Shown: positions 26,064 to 34,722 of the stretch, in pieces
Layout of the letters: each line of letters opens with the position of its first letter
How positions within the stretch are numbered: position 1 is the first letter of the stretch
NCBI RefSeq assembly: GCF_021202945.1
Contig: NZ_JAJOYR010000003.1
Location: forward strand, 186,001-250,000
Reading direction: 5' to 3'
Source: Stenotrophomonas sp. SY1
GTDB lineage: Bacteria > Pseudomonadota > Gammaproteobacteria > Xanthomonadales > Xanthomonadaceae
DNA: 64,000 bases
Notes under the pieces: model-generated
Told to the model about the DNA's origin: nothing
What the model saw: the letters and a program-made list of their open reading frames with translations, nothing else
Databases searched by the model: none
Position numbers and translations under genes: made by a program

Positions 26064-26846
26064 TCAGAAGGTGCCGGGATAGGCGCCGCCGTCGATCAGC
26101 AGGTTCTGCCCGGTGATGTAACCGGCATGAACGCTGCACAGGAAGGCACAGGCGGCACCAAATTCGTCGGCCAGGCCGAAACGGCCAGCGGGAATGGCGG
26201 CGCGACGACGTGCGGCCACCTCATCAAGCGGTTGTTGCTGCCTGCGCGCGCTGGCTTCAAGGGTGCCGCGCAGGCGGTCGGTGTCGAAGGCACCGGGAAG
26301 CAGGTTGTTGAGGGTGACGTTGCGTGCCAATTGGCTGCGGGCGATGCCGGCGACGAAACCGGTCAGGCCCGAACGCGCACCGTTGGACAGGCCAAGGATG
26401 TCGATGGGCGCCTTCACCGAGCTGGAGGTGATGTTGACCACGCGGCCGTAGCCGCGTGCGGCCATCGCATCGACGGTGGCGCGGATCAGCTCGATGGGCG
26501 TGAGCATGTTCGCCTCCAGTGCGGCCAACCATTGCTCGCGTTCCCAGTCGCGGAAGTCGCCCGGTGGCGGACCGCCGGCGTTGTTGATCAGGATGTCCAC
26601 CTGCGGGCAGGCGGCAAGCGCGGCCTGGCGGCCTTCGGCGGTGGTGATGTCGGCGGCAACGGTGACCACCTGCGCGGCGCCGGGCAGGGCGCGCAGTTCG
26701 GTGGCGGCGGTGTGCAGGGCTTCGGCCCCCCGGGCGACGATGACCACGTTCACGCCTTCGCGCGCCAATGCCCGGGCACAACCCAGCCCCAGCCCCTTGC
26801 TGGCGGCGCAGACCAGTGCCCAGCGACCGGCGATTCCCAGATCCAT
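26064..26846 (-). CDS. SDR-family oxidoreductase in the biotin cluster
   Basis: The 260-residue product is a classical short-chain dehydrogenase/reductase but the cofactor loop is non-standard: CAASKGLGLGCARALAREG (TGxxxGxG replaced by AASKGLGLG). It keeps NNAGGPPPGDF, a catalytic Ser region (NITSSSVKAPI) and a C-terminal GRFGLADEFGAACAFLCSVHAGYITGQNLLIDGG. The expected YxxxK catalytic pair is not seen; the segment reads LSNGARSGL instead. This matches a known divergent SDR group (3-oxoacyl-ACP reductase-like). Placement between bioH and bioC suggests co-expression, but a role in biotin synthesis is not established. Start at MDLGIAGRWAL is chosen as the family N-terminus. Confidence 0.85.
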   Translation of the reverse strand: MDLGIAGRWALVCAASKGLGLGCARALAREGVNVVIVARGAEALHTAATELRALPGAAQVVTVAADITTAEGRQAALAACPQVDILINNAGGPPPGDFRDWEREQWLAALEANMLTPIELIRATVDAMAARGYGRVVNITSSSVKAPIDILGLSNGARSGLTGFVAGIARSQLARNVTLNNLLPGAFDTDRLRGTLEASARRQQQPLDEVAARRRAAIPAGRFGLADEFGAACAFLCSVHAGYITGQNLLIDGGAYPGTF

Positions 26847-26915
26847 CGGCTCAATCCTCGTACGGCGTATGGCCGCATATGATCGGCCCTGCACCGGCAA
26901 TGCAGGTGCAACGGC

Positions 26916-27683
26916 TCACGTGCAGCCCGCAACGAAGTGTTGCAGCAGCCCGGCGACCTGGTCGGCGTGGCCCAGAAATGGCGCATGGCCGCCACCGCTG
27001 ATGGTGTGGGCCGTGTGCAGGCCGTCCGGTGCCAATGCCGCGGCGCTGTGCATCGCGCCGGCCGGCACCAGCCGGTCGCGCTGGCCACCAATCCACAGGC
27101 CGGGTTTGCGCAGCGCCGGCAGCGCGCCGCGCAGGTCGCTGTGTTCGAGCAGGGTGAGGCCTTCCTGCAGGGCGCGCGGTGCCGGTTCGCCACGTTCGAC
27201 CAGGGCATCGCGCAGCGTGCGCAGTTCGCTGCGCGCGTGTTGCGAGCCCATCACATCAAGGGCGAGGAAACGCTCCAGCGTGCCGCGGTAATCCTGTTCA
27301 AGATCGTGTCCGAACTGCTCGAACACCGAGGTCTCGACCGCGTCGGGCCAATCCTCGCCGCGCACGAAACGCGGCGTGGCAGCCAGCATTGCCAGCCCGC
27401 GTACCTGCGGCAGGGTTGCCGCAGCGTGCAGCGCAACCAACCCGCCCAGTGACCAGCCGCACCACACCGCCGCCGGTGTTGCCGAGGCGATGGCGTTGAC
27501 CAGGTAAGGCAGCCGCAGTGGCGTGCTGTCGTCGCGGCTGTGGCCGTGACCGGGCAGATCGACGATATGCAGCTGGAAGTGCGGTGCCAGGCGCTCCACC
27601 AGGGGCGCGAAGATGCCGCCATGCAATGCCCAGCCGTGGATCAGGACCAATGCCGGTCCAGTGCCGGTGACGTCGATATGCAT
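26916..27683 (-). CDS. bioH: Pimeloyl-[ACP] methyl ester carboxylesterase
   Basis: BioH removes the methyl group from pimeloyl-ACP methyl ester, ending chain building for biotin. The 255-residue alpha/beta hydrolase has an oxyanion HGWALHGG motif, catalytic Ser78 in CGWSLGGL, a catalytic Asp in the GGQRDRLVP segment and a catalytic His in GGGHAPFLGH. Length and motifs are those of E. coli BioH. It lies 17 bases downstream of bioF on the same strand and 70 bases before the SDR gene, so it is part of the biotin operon. Confidence 0.95.
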   Translation of the reverse strand: MHIDVTGTGPALVLIHGWALHGGIFAPLVERLAPHFQLHIVDLPGHGHSRDDSTPLRLPYLVNAIASATPAAVWCGWSLGGLVALHAAATLPQVRGLAMLAATPRFVRGEDWPDAVETSVFEQFGHDLEQDYRGTLERFLALDVMGSQHARSELRTLRDALVERGEPAPRALQEGLTLLEHSDLRGALPALRKPGLWIGGQRDRLVPAGAMHSAAALAPDGLHTAHTISGGGHAPFLGHADQVAGLLQHFVAGCT

Positions 27684-27699
27684 GCGGGGAACAACCTGC

Positions 27700-28911
27700 T
27701 CAGGCGTTGACGGTATTCATCGAGCGCTGATACAGCACCAGATCGCGGGAGGCGGCGATGGCTTCCAGCAGCGCCTTGACCTGCTCGACGGTGTGCAGCG
27801 CCGACAGCGTCACCCGCAACCGCGCCTTGCCTTCGGGCACGGTGGGCGGACGGATCGCGCTGACCAGGAAACCGGATTGCTCAAGCGCAGCCGACAGCGC
27901 CATCACCGTGGATTCCTCGCCGCACAGCAGCGGCTGGATCGGGGTTTCAGAGGCCATCAGCTCCAGCCCGTGGCGACGCGCGCCTTCGCGGAAGATGGCG
28001 ATCAGTTCGGTGAGCTTTTCGCGGCGCCAATGATCGCGGCGCGCCAGCTTCACTGCCGCCAGCGAGGCGGCGGCCTGGGCCGGGGGCAGGGCGGTGGTGT
28101 AGATGTACGGGCGGGCGGTTTCGGCCAGGTGCTGGATCAGCGCGTCCTCGCCCAGCACCAGCGCGCCATGGCTGCCCAGCGCCTTGCCCAGGGTGACCAG
28201 TTGCAGTGGCACTTCGTTGACGCCCAGGCCGGCGTCGGCCACACAGCCACGGCCGTGTTCGCCGACCACGCCGATGCCATGCGCATCATCCACGTAGAAC
28301 AGCGCCTGCTGCATGCGTGCAACCAGCGACAGTGAGCGCAACGGGGCGATGTCGCCATCCATGCTGAACACGCCATCGGTGACCAGCATGGCCGCGCCGT
28401 CACCGGCATGTTTGAGCTGGCGCATGGCGCCTTCGCTGTCCAGGTGCGGATAGCGGCGCAGGCGGCAGCCCGCCAGGCGGGTGGCGTCGAGCAGGCTGGC
28501 GTGGTTGAGGCGGTCCTGCACGCAGACGTCGTCTTCCTCGCTCAGCAGCGCCTGCTGCACGGCCAGGTTGGCCATGAAACCGCTGTCGAACAGCAAGGCG
28601 CGTGGATAGCCAAGCCATTCGGCCACTTCCCGTTCCAACTGCTCGTGCAGGGCGTGGTGGCCGCAGACCAGGTGCGAGGCCGTGCCGCCGGCGCCTTCGC
28701 GTGCGGCGGCATCCTGCAGCGCGGCGATGACTTCGAACTGCTGCGCCAGGCCCAGATAGTCGTTGCTGCAGAAGCCGGTCAGCCAGCGGCCGTCGACCTC
28801 CAGGCGCACGCCGTCACGTCGGCCGACGGTACGGCGCGTTCGGATGCGGCCCTGGGCAAGCCGTAGCTTGCGCTGGTGCTGGATGCGCTCGTGTAGGTCG
28901 GGACGGGCCAT
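27700..28911 (-). CDS. bioF: 8-amino-7-oxononanoate synthase
   Basis: BioF condenses pimeloyl-ACP with L-alanine in the first committed step of biotin ring assembly. The 403-residue PLP enzyme has the Schiff-base Lys243 in [13 protein letters not shown], the family blocks [29 protein letters not shown] and [16 protein letters not shown] (Asp/His contacts to PLP). It is slightly longer than E. coli BioF through its N-terminus. Second gene of the biotin operon, 65 bases after bioB. Confidence 0.96.
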   Translation of the reverse strand: MARPDLHERIQHQRKLRLAQGRIRTRRTVGRRDGVRLEVDGRWLTGFCSNDYLGLAQQFEVIAALQDAAAREGAGGTASHLVCGHHALHEQLEREVAEWLGYPRALLFDSGFMANLAVQQALLSEEDDVCVQDRLNHASLLDATRLAGCRLRRYPHLDSEGAMRQLKHAGDGAAMLVTDGVFSMDGDIAPLRSLSLVARMQQALFYVDDAHGIGVVGEHGRGCVADAGLGVNEVPLQLVTLGKALGSHGALVLGEDALIQHLAETARPYIYTTALPPAQAAASLAAVKLARRDHWRREKLTELIAIFREGARRHGLELMASETPIQPLLCGEESTVMALSAALEQSGFLVSAIRPPTVPEGKARLRVTLSALHTVEQVKALLEAIAASRDLVLYQRSMNTVNA

Positions 28912-28976
28912 GGCAGTGGTTCATGGTCAGGCGGCCGGCTAGCGTACCCGGTTGCCTGTGTGAGTGCCTGTGAGGG

Positions 28977-30005
28977 TCAGGCCTGCCGGGCGCAGGCCGG
29001 CGCGATGTCCAGATGGACCGTGCCGGGATGGTCGTGATCGTCGGCATCGACCGTGATCTGCATCGGCCTGATGCCCAGCCGGGCGAACAGGGCCTGGTCA
29101 CGTTCGGTGTCCGGGTTGCCGGTGGTCAGCAGCTTCTCGCCATAGAAGATGGAGTTGGCGCCGGCCAGGAAGCACAGCGCCTGCAGCTCATCACTCATGC
29201 TCTCGCGGCCGGCCGACAGCCGCACCATCGAACGCGGCATCACAAGACGGGCCACGGCGATCATCCGCACGAACTCGAACGGGTCCAGCTCGGTGGTGCC
29301 GTGCAGCGGGGTGCCGGCCACCTGCACCAGCTGGTTGATCGGCACCGAGTCCGGGTGCGCCGGCAGGTTGGCCAGTGCCAGCAGCAGGCCGGCGCGATGT
29401 TCGCGGGTCTCGCCCATGCCGACGATGCCGCCGCAGCAGGTCTTCAGGCCGGCGTTGCGCACGTGTTCCAGCGTGTCCAGACGGTCCTGGTACTGGCGCG
29501 TGTGGATGATGGAGTCGTAGTAATCCGGCGCGGTGTCCAGGTTGTGGTTGTAGTAGTCCAGGCCGGCATCCTTGAGCGCCTGGGCCTGGTGGCCCTCAAG
29601 CATGCCCAGGGTGGCGCAGGTTTCCAGCCCGAGGGCCTTCACTTCCTGGATCATCGCCGCGACCTTGGGGATATCGCGGTCCTTGGGCGAGCGCCATGCC
29701 GCGCCCATGCAGAAGCGCGAGGCGCCGGCCTGCTTGGCGGCGCGGGCGCGGGCGACCACGCTGTCGGTGTCCATCAGCTTCTGCGCGTCCACGCCGGTGT
29801 CATAGCGCTGCGCCTGCGGGCAGTAGGCGCAATCTTCCGGGCAACCGCCGGTCTTGACCGAGAGCAGGGTGGAGACCTGGACTTCGGCCGGATCGAAATG
29901 CTGCCGGTGCACGCTGGCGGCGCGGTGCAGCAGGTCGGGGAAGGGCAGCTCGAACAGGCCCAGCAGCTCTTCGCGTTTCCAGTCGTGGCGGATGACAGCA
30001 GACAT
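28977..30005 (-). CDS. bioB: Biotin synthase
   Basis: BioB inserts sulphur into dethiobiotin by a radical-SAM mechanism. The 342-residue product has the [4Fe-4S] motif CPEDCAYC (Cys55, Cys59, Cys62) and the auxiliary cluster residues in CATLGML and [10 protein letters not shown] segments. Start [14 protein letters not shown] matches the family; upstream in-frame ATGs exist but add a non-homologous arm. It is first in bioB-bioF-bioH-SDR-bioC. A BirA-like operator lies 60-92 bases upstream, so biotin repression is expected. bioA and bioD are not in the window. Confidence 0.97.
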   Translation of the reverse strand: MSAVIRHDWKREELLGLFELPFPDLLHRAASVHRQHFDPAEVQVSTLLSVKTGGCPEDCAYCPQAQRYDTGVDAQKLMDTDSVVARARAAKQAGASRFCMGAAWRSPKDRDIPKVAAMIQEVKALGLETCATLGMLEGHQAQALKDAGLDYYNHNLDTAPDYYDSIIHTRQYQDRLDTLEHVRNAGLKTCCGGIVGMGETREHRAGLLLALANLPAHPDSVPINQLVQVAGTPLHGTTELDPFEFVRMIAVARLVMPRSMVRLSAGRESMSDELQALCFLAGANSIFYGEKLLTTGNPDTERDQALFARLGIRPMQITVDADDHDHPGTVHLDIAPACARQA

Positions 30006-30054
30006 CGGTGTTACCTGAGGGTTGGCACTACGGAAGCGGCGCAGTCTGGTGAGC

Positions 30055-30783
30055 ATGCGCATGACTGTCAACCTTGAGTTTCTAGGTTCGGTTTACAGGG
30101 CGGCCGGGGCCGTCTCCGCCTGGGTGTTCCCTTGCCGTTGCCTGGTCTGTACCGAACCCGGCCAGCACAGACGGGATCTCTGCGGGCCCTGTGCTGCCGG
30201 CCTGCCGCGTATGCCGGTGGCCTGCCCGCACTGCGCGCTGCGTTTGCCGGCTGACGCCGACGCCGGCCAGCCGTGCGGGCGCTGCCAGCGACGGCGCCCG
30301 CCATTGCAACTGGCTGCGGCCGCGTTTGTTTACGGTGCGCCGGTCGATGGGCTGCTGCGCCGTTTCAAGTTTCACCAGGATCTGGCTGCCGGCCGACTGC
30401 TGGCGGAACTGATGTGTCAGCCGATGGCGACGTTGCCACAGCCCGACGCGCTGGTGCCGGTGCCGTTGCACTGGGCGCGTCTGCGTCGGCGCGGCTATGA
30501 CCAGGCGCTGGAGCTGGCACGGCCGCTGGCCACGGCATTGCAGCTGCCGCTGTGCCAGGGGCTGCGGCGGGTCCGGGCCACCGCGCCCCAGTCGGAACTG
30601 GACGCGGCAGCGCGCCGCCGCAATCTAAAGGCGGCCTTTGTCGCCAAAGGTCCGTTGCCGCAGCACGTGGCGCTGGTGGATGACGTGATGACCACCGGCG
30701 CCACGCTGCATGCGGCGGCCATCGCGTTGCGTCGGGCCGGCGTGCAGCGGGTGGATGCGTGGGTATGCGCGCGGGTGCCGTGA
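30055..30783 (+). CDS. comF: ComF-family phosphoribosyltransferase-like protein
   Basis: The 242-residue product has an N-terminal zinc-finger region (FPCRCLVC, then CGPC, CPHC and CGRC pairs) and a C-terminal type I phosphoribosyltransferase fold with the PRPP-binding loop [22 protein letters not shown]. ComF supports natural transformation in several bacteria, possibly by acting on incoming single-stranded DNA. Start chosen at MRMTVN with GGTGAG upstream; GTG further in (at 30124, VFPCRC) is an alternative that would leave the BirA operator outside the coding region. Divergent from bioB. The comM gene, another transformation gene, is disrupted elsewhere in this window. Confidence 0.9.
   Translation: MRMTVNLEFLGSVYRAAGAVSAWVFPCRCLVCTEPGQHRRDLCGPCAAGLPRMPVACPHCALRLPADADAGQPCGRCQRRRPPLQLAAAAFVYGAPVDGLLRRFKFHQDLAAGRLLAELMCQPMATLPQPDALVPVPLHWARLRRRGYDQALELARPLATALQLPLCQGLRRVRATAPQSELDAAARRRNLKAAFVAKGPLPQHVALVDDVMTTGATLHAAAIALRRAGVQRVDAWVCARVP
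30066..30097. promoter_or_regulatory. BirA-like biotin operator
   Basis: TGTCAACC and GGTTTACA are separated by 16 bases, which fits the proteobacterial BirA consensus TTGTAAACC-N15/16-GGTTTACAA with one mismatch per palindrome. The left half, read on the minus strand, contains TTGACA, a good -35 element for bioB. The site overlaps the 5' coding part of comF, so BirA binding could affect both divergent genes. Confidence 0.75.
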
Positions 30784-30999
30784 ACCTTCCGAATGCCGCG
30801 TAGACGGGAAACGGCGTAGTGGGGATGCAATCCCTGCGGCTCTGAAATGGCCTGCGTGCCGGGACAGCGCTGGGCTCCATCCAGCCTGCGGTCCGCAGGC
30901 ACCGCCCCCACGGCGAATCCATCCGCACGCGGTCACCACATCGAGGGGTCTAGAGTGGGTGATTGAGCCGCCCCTTCTGGCGGCACAAAGGAGAATTGG

Positions 31000-31575
31000 A
31001 TGAATGCTCCCTCGGGGCTTGCCGCTGGATCGTTGTTCGGCGTGTTGTCGCGCAACTGGTGGGTGGTGCTGCTGCTGGGCCTGTTGGCCGTGCTGTTCGG
31101 CGTGCTGGCGGTGATGGCACCGGTACGTACTGCCGCCGCGCTGGCCTGGTGGCTGGGCGTGGTCGCCGTGGTCGAAGGCATCGTGGTGCTGGTGGGCATG
31201 TTCAGCGGCTCGGCACCGGTATCCAAGGGCTGGGCACTGTTCTACGCGCTGGTGTCCATTGCCTTCGGCGTGCTGGCCATCCTCAATCCCCTGGCCACGG
31301 CCAGCGTGCTGCTGCTGTTCCTGGCAGCGTGGCTGGTGGTGGGAGGCATCTACCGCATCGTGTTTGCCATCCGCGTGCGCAAGCGCATCAAGGGAGAGTG
31401 GCTGCTGATCGTCAGCGGCCTGCTGGCGGTGGCGCTGGGCGTGATGTTCGCGCTCAATCCGCTGTCGGGATTGGTGGTCACTTCGCTGTGGATCGGTGCG
31501 CTGGCGCTGGTGTATGGCGTGCTGCAGATCATTGCGGCGTTCAAGCTGCGCAAGCTGGGCAAGGCGCTGGTCTGA
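31000..31575 (+). CDS. HdeD-family (DUF308) membrane protein
   Basis: The 191-residue product has six hydrophobic segments in three pairs, each following the HdeD/DUF308 repeat of short Gly-Val-Leu-rich helices (WWVVLLLGLLAVLFGVLAVMAP; YALVSIAFGVLAILNPLA; EWLLIVSGLLAVALGVMFALNP). HdeD takes part in acid resistance in E. coli; in other bacteria the role is mostly unknown. AAAGGAG stands a few bases before the ATG. Followed by a strong terminator and then convergent ubiA. Confidence 0.93.
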   Translation: MNAPSGLAAGSLFGVLSRNWWVVLLLGLLAVLFGVLAVMAPVRTAAALAWWLGVVAVVEGIVVLVGMFSGSAPVSKGWALFYALVSIAFGVLAILNPLATASVLLLFLAAWLVVGGIYRIVFAIRVRKRIKGEWLLIVSGLLAVALGVMFALNPLSGLVVTSLWIGALALVYGVLQIIAAFKLRKLGKALV

Positions 31576-31643
31576 TGGCTGCTGCGGTGGTTCACCATCA
31601 CGTGTGAGCAGGCCTGGCGGCTTGCGCCGCTCCTGCCGAAGAA

Positions 31644-31673
31644 AAAGACGGCCCGCATTGCGGGCCGTCTTTC
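31644..31673. terminator. Bidirectional terminator between hdeD-like gene and ubiA
   Basis: AAAGACGGCCCGC / GCGGGCCGTCTTT with a three-base loop; runs of A on the left and T on the right let it stop both convergent genes. Confidence 0.9.
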
Positions 31674-31684
31674 AATCCAGGGTT

Positions 31685-32584
31685 TCAGTCCAGGTATTGG
31701 CTGGCGACGATGCCGGCGAACAGCACCGCGCCGACCCAGTTGTTGTGCAGGAATGCCTTGAAGCAGGGTTCGCGCTCACGGTTGCGGCACAGCCAGAACT
31801 CGTAGACCACCATCGCCACGGCCACGACCATGCCAGCCCAGTAGGCGATGCCCAGTTCCGCGCGCTGCCCGACCAGCGCCATTGCGCCGAAGAACAACGC
31901 GTAGAGGATGCCCTGGATCACCAGGTCCAGGTCGCCGAACAGGATGGCGGTGGAATGCGAGCCGACCTTGAGGTCGTCGTCACGGTCGACCATCGCGTAC
32001 CAGGTGTCGTAGGCGGTGGACCACAGGATGTTGGCGCCGTACAGCACCCAGCCCAGTGGGGGCACTTCGCCCTGTACCGCAGCGAAGGCCATCGGGATGC
32101 CCCAGCCGAAGGCCATGCCCAGGTAGACCTGCGGCAGATGGGTGTAGCGCTTCAGGTACGGGTACGTGGCGGCGAGGAACACGCCGATGAAGCTCATGCC
32201 GATGGTGAGCGCGTTCATGCTCAGCACCAGTGCGAACGCCACCAGCATCAGCCCGGCGAACAGCGCCAGGGCTTCACGGCCGGAAACGGCACCGCTGGCC
32301 AGCGGCCGGTCCTTGGTGCGCTTGACGTGCGGGTCCAGCCAGCGGTCGGCGTAATCATTGATCACGCAACCGGCCGAGCGGGTCAGCCACACGCCAGCGG
32401 TGAACACGAACAGCGTCCACAACGGCGGCAGCCCGTCGGCGGCCAGCCACAGCGCCCACCAGGTGGGCCACAGCAGCAGCAAAGTGCCGATCGGGCGGTC
32501 GGCGCGCATCAGTTTCCAGTAGTGCCCGAACCGCGAGGAGGTGCCGGCGGTGGGCGGGGTGTGGGGCAAACGGCTCATGTGCAA
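31685..32584 (-). CDS. ubiA: 4-hydroxybenzoate polyprenyltransferase
   Basis: UbiA attaches a polyprenyl chain to 4-hydroxybenzoate in ubiquinone synthesis, in the inner membrane. The 299-residue product has about eight membrane segments and the two Asp-rich motifs [23 protein letters not shown] and [18 protein letters not shown] that bind Mg2+-prenyl diphosphate. The usual start may be MHMSRLPHT or two codons later at MSRLP. Convergent with the hdeD-like gene. ubiC is not adjacent. Confidence 0.96.
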   Translation of the reverse strand: MHMSRLPHTPPTAGTSSRFGHYWKLMRADRPIGTLLLLWPTWWALWLAADGLPPLWTLFVFTAGVWLTRSAGCVINDYADRWLDPHVKRTKDRPLASGAVSGREALALFAGLMLVAFALVLSMNALTIGMSFIGVFLAATYPYLKRYTHLPQVYLGMAFGWGIPMAFAAVQGEVPPLGWVLYGANILWSTAYDTWYAMVDRDDDLKVGSHSTAILFGDLDLVIQGILYALFFGAMALVGQRAELGIAYWAGMVVAVAMVVYEFWLCRNREREPCFKAFLHNNWVGAVLFAGIVASQYLD

Positions 32585-32705
32585 AGGTTACCAGTTGGGC
32601 CGTGCCGGCTCGTTTGCCCAGCGTGGCTGGCCAATGGGGGGCAGACCTGCGCGCACTTTGTCGTTAGAATGCGCCTCCGCCCGGTATTGCCGGCCGGTCT
32701 ACAAG

Positions 32706-32782
32706 GCGCCCGTAGCTCAGCCGGATAGAGTAGTGGCTTCCGAAGCCATTGGTCGGGGGTTCGAATCCCTCCGGGCGCGCCA
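32706..32782 (+). tRNA. tRNA-Arg (anticodon CCG)
   Basis: Clover leaf complete: acceptor GCGCCCG with CGGGCGC, discriminator G and encoded CCA; D-arm GCTCAGCCGGATAGAGT, anticodon loop TTCCGAA with anticodon CCG (32740-32742), T-arm with GGTTCGAATCC. A possible -10 TTAGAAT lies at 32664-32670. A hairpin with T-rich tail (CCGGGGTTTTTGCTTTT, 32830-32846) follows and may end the transcript. Confidence 0.95.
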
Positions 32783-33031
32783 GTTTGAAGTCCGGGTATA
32801 ACCCGGATGCCCAAGAACCCTGGAGAAATCCGGGGTTTTTGCTTTTCAGGCCGCTGCGAGATTCCCCGCTGCGCCCCCTCGGCTGCCATGTCCTTTCCAG
32901 CTCGCTCGGGGCCGGATCAGATGACAGCGGCCTGGCCGTAGACACCTGCTTTGCATGCGGCAGTGACATGCCGCTGTCATCGTCGAACGCGATCATCGCC
33001 CGCTTTACCATTTCGGAGTGGTTGCCCGGCC

Positions 33032-33547
33032 GTGAACAGCGCGAGGATCTGGGAGCAGGGCTACGAGCTGCGCCGCCGCTTGTTGCGCGGGTTCTTCCTG
33101 CGCCGTGGCTCCCACACCGAGGACGCCGAAGACCTGGCGCAGGAGGTGTACGTGCGTTTGCTGCGTCGTGGCGACGACAACGCGCAGGCCATCGACAACC
33201 CGGAAGCCTATCTGTTCACCGTGGCGGCCAACCTCGCCCGCGAACACGCACGCTCGCAGTACGCGCAGCCGCCGCTGGACGATGTCGACCTGCTGGCCGA
33301 AGTGCTGAGGAGCGAGGACGACATCGAAGCGGACTTTGAACGCGCACAGCGCTGGAGCGAGATCCGCAGCACCATCGCGCAGCTGCCTTCCACCACCCGC
33401 CGGGTAATGGAGCTGCACTACCGCGAAGGCCTGGAGTGCATGCAGATCAGCACCCAGCTGGACGTGTCGGTGCACATGGTCCGCAAGCACATCGGCAAGG
33501 GGCTTGAAGCCTGCCGGCTGGCGCTGGGCACCAGGGAGGGTGCATGA
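33032..33547 (+). CDS. FecI-type ECF sigma factor
   Basis: The 171-residue product is an extracytoplasmic-function sigma-70 factor. Region 2 reads FFLRRGSHTEDAEDLAQEVYVRLLRR and region 4 reads IAQLPSTTRRVMELHYREGLECMQISTQLDVSVHMVRKHIGKGLEACR with the helix-turn-helix. Such FecI-like factors are switched on by a FecR-type partner and a signalling TonB receptor, which follow here. The GTG start (VNSARIWEQGYELR) gives family length; a longer frame from 32951 is not conserved-looking. The stop overlaps the fecR-like ATG (GCATGA), so the two are translationally coupled. Confidence 0.92.
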   Translation: MNSARIWEQGYELRRRLLRGFFLRRGSHTEDAEDLAQEVYVRLLRRGDDNAQAIDNPEAYLFTVAANLAREHARSQYAQPPLDDVDLLAEVLRSEDDIEADFERAQRWSEIRSTIAQLPSTTRRVMELHYREGLECMQISTQLDVSVHMVRKHIGKGLEACRLALGTREGA

Positions 33548-34581
33548 ACCGACACACCGACGGCATCGCCGGGGAAACACTGGCGCAGCAGGCGCTGGAC
33601 TGGTTCCTGCTGCATCGGGAAGGCAGTTTGAATGCGCTTCAACGTGCCGCGTTCCTGCAATGGTTGCAACGCTCACCTGAACACGTGCGCGCGTACCTGC
33701 ATGCGCTGGACCTGCACCGTCAGGTCGGTGGTGCGATGGCTGCCGTGCAGCTCGATGCGCAGGTGGCCGACGTGGCCGCGATCAGCACTCGTGATGCAGC
33801 GAGCAAGGTGGTGCCATTGTTCGCCACATCGACGCCGCGTTCGGTGAACAGGCGGACACGCCGTACATGGAAGGTGCTTGCCGCCGCCGCTGCTGCCGGC
33901 ATGGCGTTGCTGCTGGGGGCGCTGGTGCCGCAGTTGTGGCCCGAAGAACAAGTGCTGACGGCAGGCCATGGGCAACTGCGTGAGCTGGTGCTGGCCGATC
34001 GCACCCAGGTACGGCTCAACGCCGACAGTGCAATACGTGTGCGCATGGGTTGGCTGAGCCGCCGGGTGGAGTTGCTGCACGGTGAGGCGACCTTCGATGT
34101 CGCGCCCGACCGCCGTGCCTTTGAAGTGCGCGTGGAGCAGTTGCAGATCCGCGACATCGGCACCGTGTTCGATGTGTCGCGCCGCCTGCAGAGCACGCGC
34201 ATTGGTGTGGTGTCCGGCCAGGTGGAAGTCTGGAGCCGCGCCGCCGAGCCACAGCGATTGGCGCAACTCGATGCCGGGCGTGTTGTGTTGGTGGACAACC
34301 ACAGCCATGCGGTACAGGCACTGGATATGCCAGCATCGATGCTGCTGGACTGGCAGCAGCGCAAGGTTTCGTTCCTGGATGAGCGGCTGGACGAAGTGGC
34401 TTCGGCGTTCAACCGGCACAACCAGGTACAGGTCGTTGTCGAGGACGAAGCCGCGGCTGCAATGCGACTGTCGGGCAGTCTTGATGCACATCGCATCGCG
34501 GCGCTGCAGGTTTTCCTGTCACGTGATCCGCGCTTCGTGGTTCGGCGCGACGGTGACACCGTGCACGTTTCCAGCCGCTGA
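33544..34581 (+). CDS. FecR-type anti-sigma regulator
   Basis: The 345-residue product has a cytoplasmic N-terminal DUF4880-like part (ALDWFLLHREGSLNALQRAAFLQWLQRSPEHVRAYLHALDLHRQV), a membrane segment around residues 98-120 (KVLAAAAAAGMALLLGALVPQLWP), and a periplasmic FecR domain with ELVLADRTQVRLNADSAIRVRMGWLSRRVELLHGEATFDVA. The C-terminal part, SFLDERLDEVASAFNRHNQVQVVV, resembles the short STN-interacting tail. The protein should hold the sigma factor until the TonB receptor signals. Overlap with the sigma gene and short gap to the receptor indicate one operon. Confidence 0.93.
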   Translation: MNRHTDGIAGETLAQQALDWFLLHREGSLNALQRAAFLQWLQRSPEHVRAYLHALDLHRQVGGAMAAVQLDAQVADVAAISTRDAASKVVPLFATSTPRSVNRRTRRTWKVLAAAAAAGMALLLGALVPQLWPEEQVLTAGHGQLRELVLADRTQVRLNADSAIRVRMGWLSRRVELLHGEATFDVAPDRRAFEVRVEQLQIRDIGTVFDVSRRLQSTRIGVVSGQVEVWSRAAEPQRLAQLDAGRVVLVDNHSHAVQALDMPASMLLDWQQRKVSFLDERLDEVASAFNRHNQVQVVVEDEAAAAMRLSGSLDAHRIAALQVFLSRDPRFVVRRDGDTVHVSSR

Positions 34582-34722
34582 GCAGCGTTGCTGGTGGGCT
34601 GTAAGAAAAAATTCATCGAGAAAACGTTCTCCATCTCGCGCAAACGCCGCTCTTACTTGGGAGACGCCGATGTCATGCAACGACGCGGCACCCAGCAGTT
34701 CTCTCTCCTCCCAGGAACCGTG

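Noticed and set aside
33544..34581. Minus-strand frames opposite fecR
   Set aside because: Shadow frames; the FecR domain and overlap with the sigma gene establish the plus-strand reading.
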